In this document: piece by piece, positions 9,589 through 15,742 of the stretch
How positions within the stretch are numbered: the first letter of the stretch is position 1
Layout: every line of letters begins with the position of its first letter
From: JBDIBB01 sp039812685
Lineage (GTDB): Bacteria > Acidobacteriota > Vicinamibacteria > Vicinamibacterales > JAFNAJ01
NCBI GenBank assembly: GCA_039812685.1
Contig: JBDIBB010000092.1
Location: 1 to 15,742, forward strand
Direction: 5' to 3'
DNA: 15,742 nt
Made by a program: the position numbers and the translations under genes
Notes under the pieces: generated by a model
Told to the model about the DNA's origin: nothing
Databases searched by the model: none
The model's input: only the letters and a program-made list of their open reading frames with translations

Positions 9589-9604
9589 ACCCAATATCTT
9601 GCGG
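9589..9604 (+). promoter_or_regulatory. Candidate NrdR box 2
   Basis: The site ACCCAATATCTTGCGG, core CAATATCTTG at 9592-9601, matches the family consensus ACACWATATATWGTGT at 12 of 16 positions and is the better of the pair. NrdR is a zinc-finger/ATP-cone repressor of ribonucleotide reductase operons. The first gene downstream on this strand is nrdJ, 358 bases away. Confidence 0.68.
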
Positions 9605-9623
9605 TGATCGGTCCACTTCCAGG

Positions 9624-9652
9624 TTGACTTACCACCGGGAGCGGCTCATCAT
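9624..9652 (+). promoter_or_regulatory. Tentative sigma-70-type promoter for nrdJ
   Basis: TTGACT (9624-9629) and CATCAT (9647-9652) are separated by 17 bases. The -35 matches the consensus at 5 of 6 positions and the -10 at 4 of 6. It starts 19 bases downstream of the second NrdR-like box. If used, the nrdJ mRNA would have an untranslated leader of about 300 nt. Confidence 0.3.
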
Positions 9653-9951
9653 GCTGCCCGCAGCGTAGAGCCGACGAGAGGGATTCTTCCCAGCATCCCG
9701 GCCGGCCGCGCGCGACCATTCGCCTGAAGGTCGGGGATGACCACCGGGGCGCGCCGACGCGTCCGCGGCGGCGTGTCGTCTTCCCGGGCAGCGGGCGACG
9801 CACGGCGGGAGCGCCAGACGAGCCGGCGTGAGGATGCGGGAAGCGTAGCTGATGGCCTGTCCGGCGGACGACCGTTTGTCGGGCGTGCCGGGGCGGGCGA
9901 GAATTGACACACGACGATGGTGAGGGCCGGCGCGGAGGCGCGGGCCGTCGC

Positions 9952-9956
9952 GGAGG
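9952..9956 (+). promoter_or_regulatory. Ribosome binding site of nrdJ
   Basis: GGAGG sits 6 bases before ATG 9963 and is the clearest Shine-Dalgarno in the window. It decides the start: the in-frame GTG at 9957 abuts this motif and would have no proper spacing. Confidence 0.75.
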
Positions 9957-9962
9957 GTGACC

Positions 9963-12743
<2,781 letters not shown>

Positions 12744-13054
12744 CAGCCCGTGGCGGAAGTGGCGCTGCATTCGACGGGCGGGGCATCCCGGCTGGCGGCG
12801 TTGCTCCTCCCTCAAATACTGGCCGTATTCTCGGTCGTCGCGCCTGGCCAGCCGGGCGCCGCGCCCGTCTCGGTGCGACGCGGCACTTCCACCACGGACT
12901 GCTAGCACGCGGCCACCCGTCCGTCACGATGCGCGCGGCGCGGGGGGCTGGCCCGGAGGGGCCGGCTCCCCGCGTTCGCGTGTACGGGCGCCGCGAAGCC
13001 GATCCCGCCGCGGATTTCGGCCTCGGGCGCGGCCATCGTTCGGAAGGGCCGTGA
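12744..13054 (+). other. Convergent intergenic region after nrdJ
   Basis: A stretch of 311 bases between nrdJ and the convergent hybrid kinase. No supported gene was found on either strand. It contains a small 6-bp hairpin at 12853-12867 (CGGGCG / CGCCCG with a 3-base loop) and the larger hairpin listed separately. Nothing else was recognised. Confidence 0.7.
12939..12974 (+). terminator. Strong GC hairpin between convergent genes
   Basis: A 16-bp stem with a 4-base loop (GGAG at 12955-12958). The inner arms are GGGGGGCTGGCCC and GGGCCGGCTCCCC, with three further pairs outside. In the plus-strand RNA the only two non-Watson-Crick positions are G-U pairs (12946-12967 and 12949-12964). In the minus-strand RNA these would be A-C mismatches, so it folds better on the nrdJ transcript. 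There is no T-run. It is 195 bases after the nrdJ stop. Confidence 0.55.

Positions 13055-15742
<2,688 letters not shown>

Larger units (their letters stand above)
9437..9962 (+). other. Non-coding region upstream of nrdJ
   Basis: This 526-base stretch holds no convincing gene. Its open frames translate to Arg/Pro/Ala-rich sequence without motifs. It contains, in order, a short hairpin just after the lipoprotein stop, two NrdR-like boxes, a tentative promoter, and the ribosome binding site of nrdJ. The part from 9520 to 9660 is visibly less GC-rich than its surroundings, as expected for a regulatory region. I looked for the conserved cores of a cobalamin riboswitch, since the downstream enzyme uses adenosylcobalamin, and did not find them. 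Confidence 0.7.

Noticed and set aside
9904..9932. Perfect TTGACA at 9904-9909 as a -35 element for nrdJ
   Set aside because: There is no -10-like sequence at 16-18 bases; the downstream bases are purely GC-rich.
9437..9962. Cobalamin riboswitch upstream of the B12-dependent reductase
   Set aside because: The conserved B12-box and core sequences were not found by eye, and B12-using (rather than B12-replacing) reductases are not expected to be shut off by cobalamin.
12751..12766. Sigma-54-like GG-N10-GC site (TGGCGG ... GCGC)
   Set aside because: The -12 half is poor (GCGC rather than TTGC), no gene follows on that strand, and such matches are expected by chance in GC-rich DNA.

Overview
This window is very GC-rich and densely coding. 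It carries one complete adenosylcobalamin-dependent (class II) ribonucleotide reductase, two independent histidine-kinase signalling units, and the start of a surface-glycan gene cluster. Gram-negative traits are a lipoprotein with a lipobox, a 7TM-DISM hybrid kinase and a sigma-54 activator. Together with the GC content and the NrdJ-only style of reductase, these fit a high-GC acidobacterium (Vicinamibacteria-like). That placement is inference from gene content; there is no rRNA in the window to confirm it.

Left part (1-5258, minus strand). Five genes run leftwards as one probable operon: a CPBP (Abi/CAAX-type) intramembrane protease homologue, a multi-pass GT-C/GT39-like glycosyltransferase joined to it by a 4-base ATGA overlap, a GT4-type glycosyltransferase, a SAM methyltransferase with an N-terminal zinc ribbon, and a second GT4-type glycosyltransferase cut by the left window edge. 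Spacing is -4, 55, 67 and 3 bases. The set looks like part of a polysaccharide or glycoconjugate assembly locus.

Middle (5418-9436, plus strand). An NtrC-type sigma-54-dependent response regulator is followed by a membrane-bound NtrB-like sensor kinase and a small Pro/Ala-rich lipoprotein, probably one operon that ends in a short GC hairpin. The 159-base gap at 5259-5417 separates this operon from the divergent glycan operon. No convincing promoter could be read there.

Right part. A 526-base non-coding region (9437-9962) precedes nrdJ (9963-12743). It contains two NrdR-box-like sequences exactly 32 bp apart, which suggests that nrdJ is under NrdR control, and a tentative promoter that would give a leader of about 300 nt. 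Downstream, a strong GC hairpin (12939-12974) lies between nrdJ and a convergent hybrid sensor kinase (7TM-DISM, GAF, PAS, HisKA, HATPase, receiver). The 5' end of that kinase lies beyond the right window edge.

No mobile element, CRISPR array, tRNA, rRNA or obvious defence system was seen. The window looks like ordinary chromosomal sequence. The most informative non-coding signal is the NrdR-box pair.
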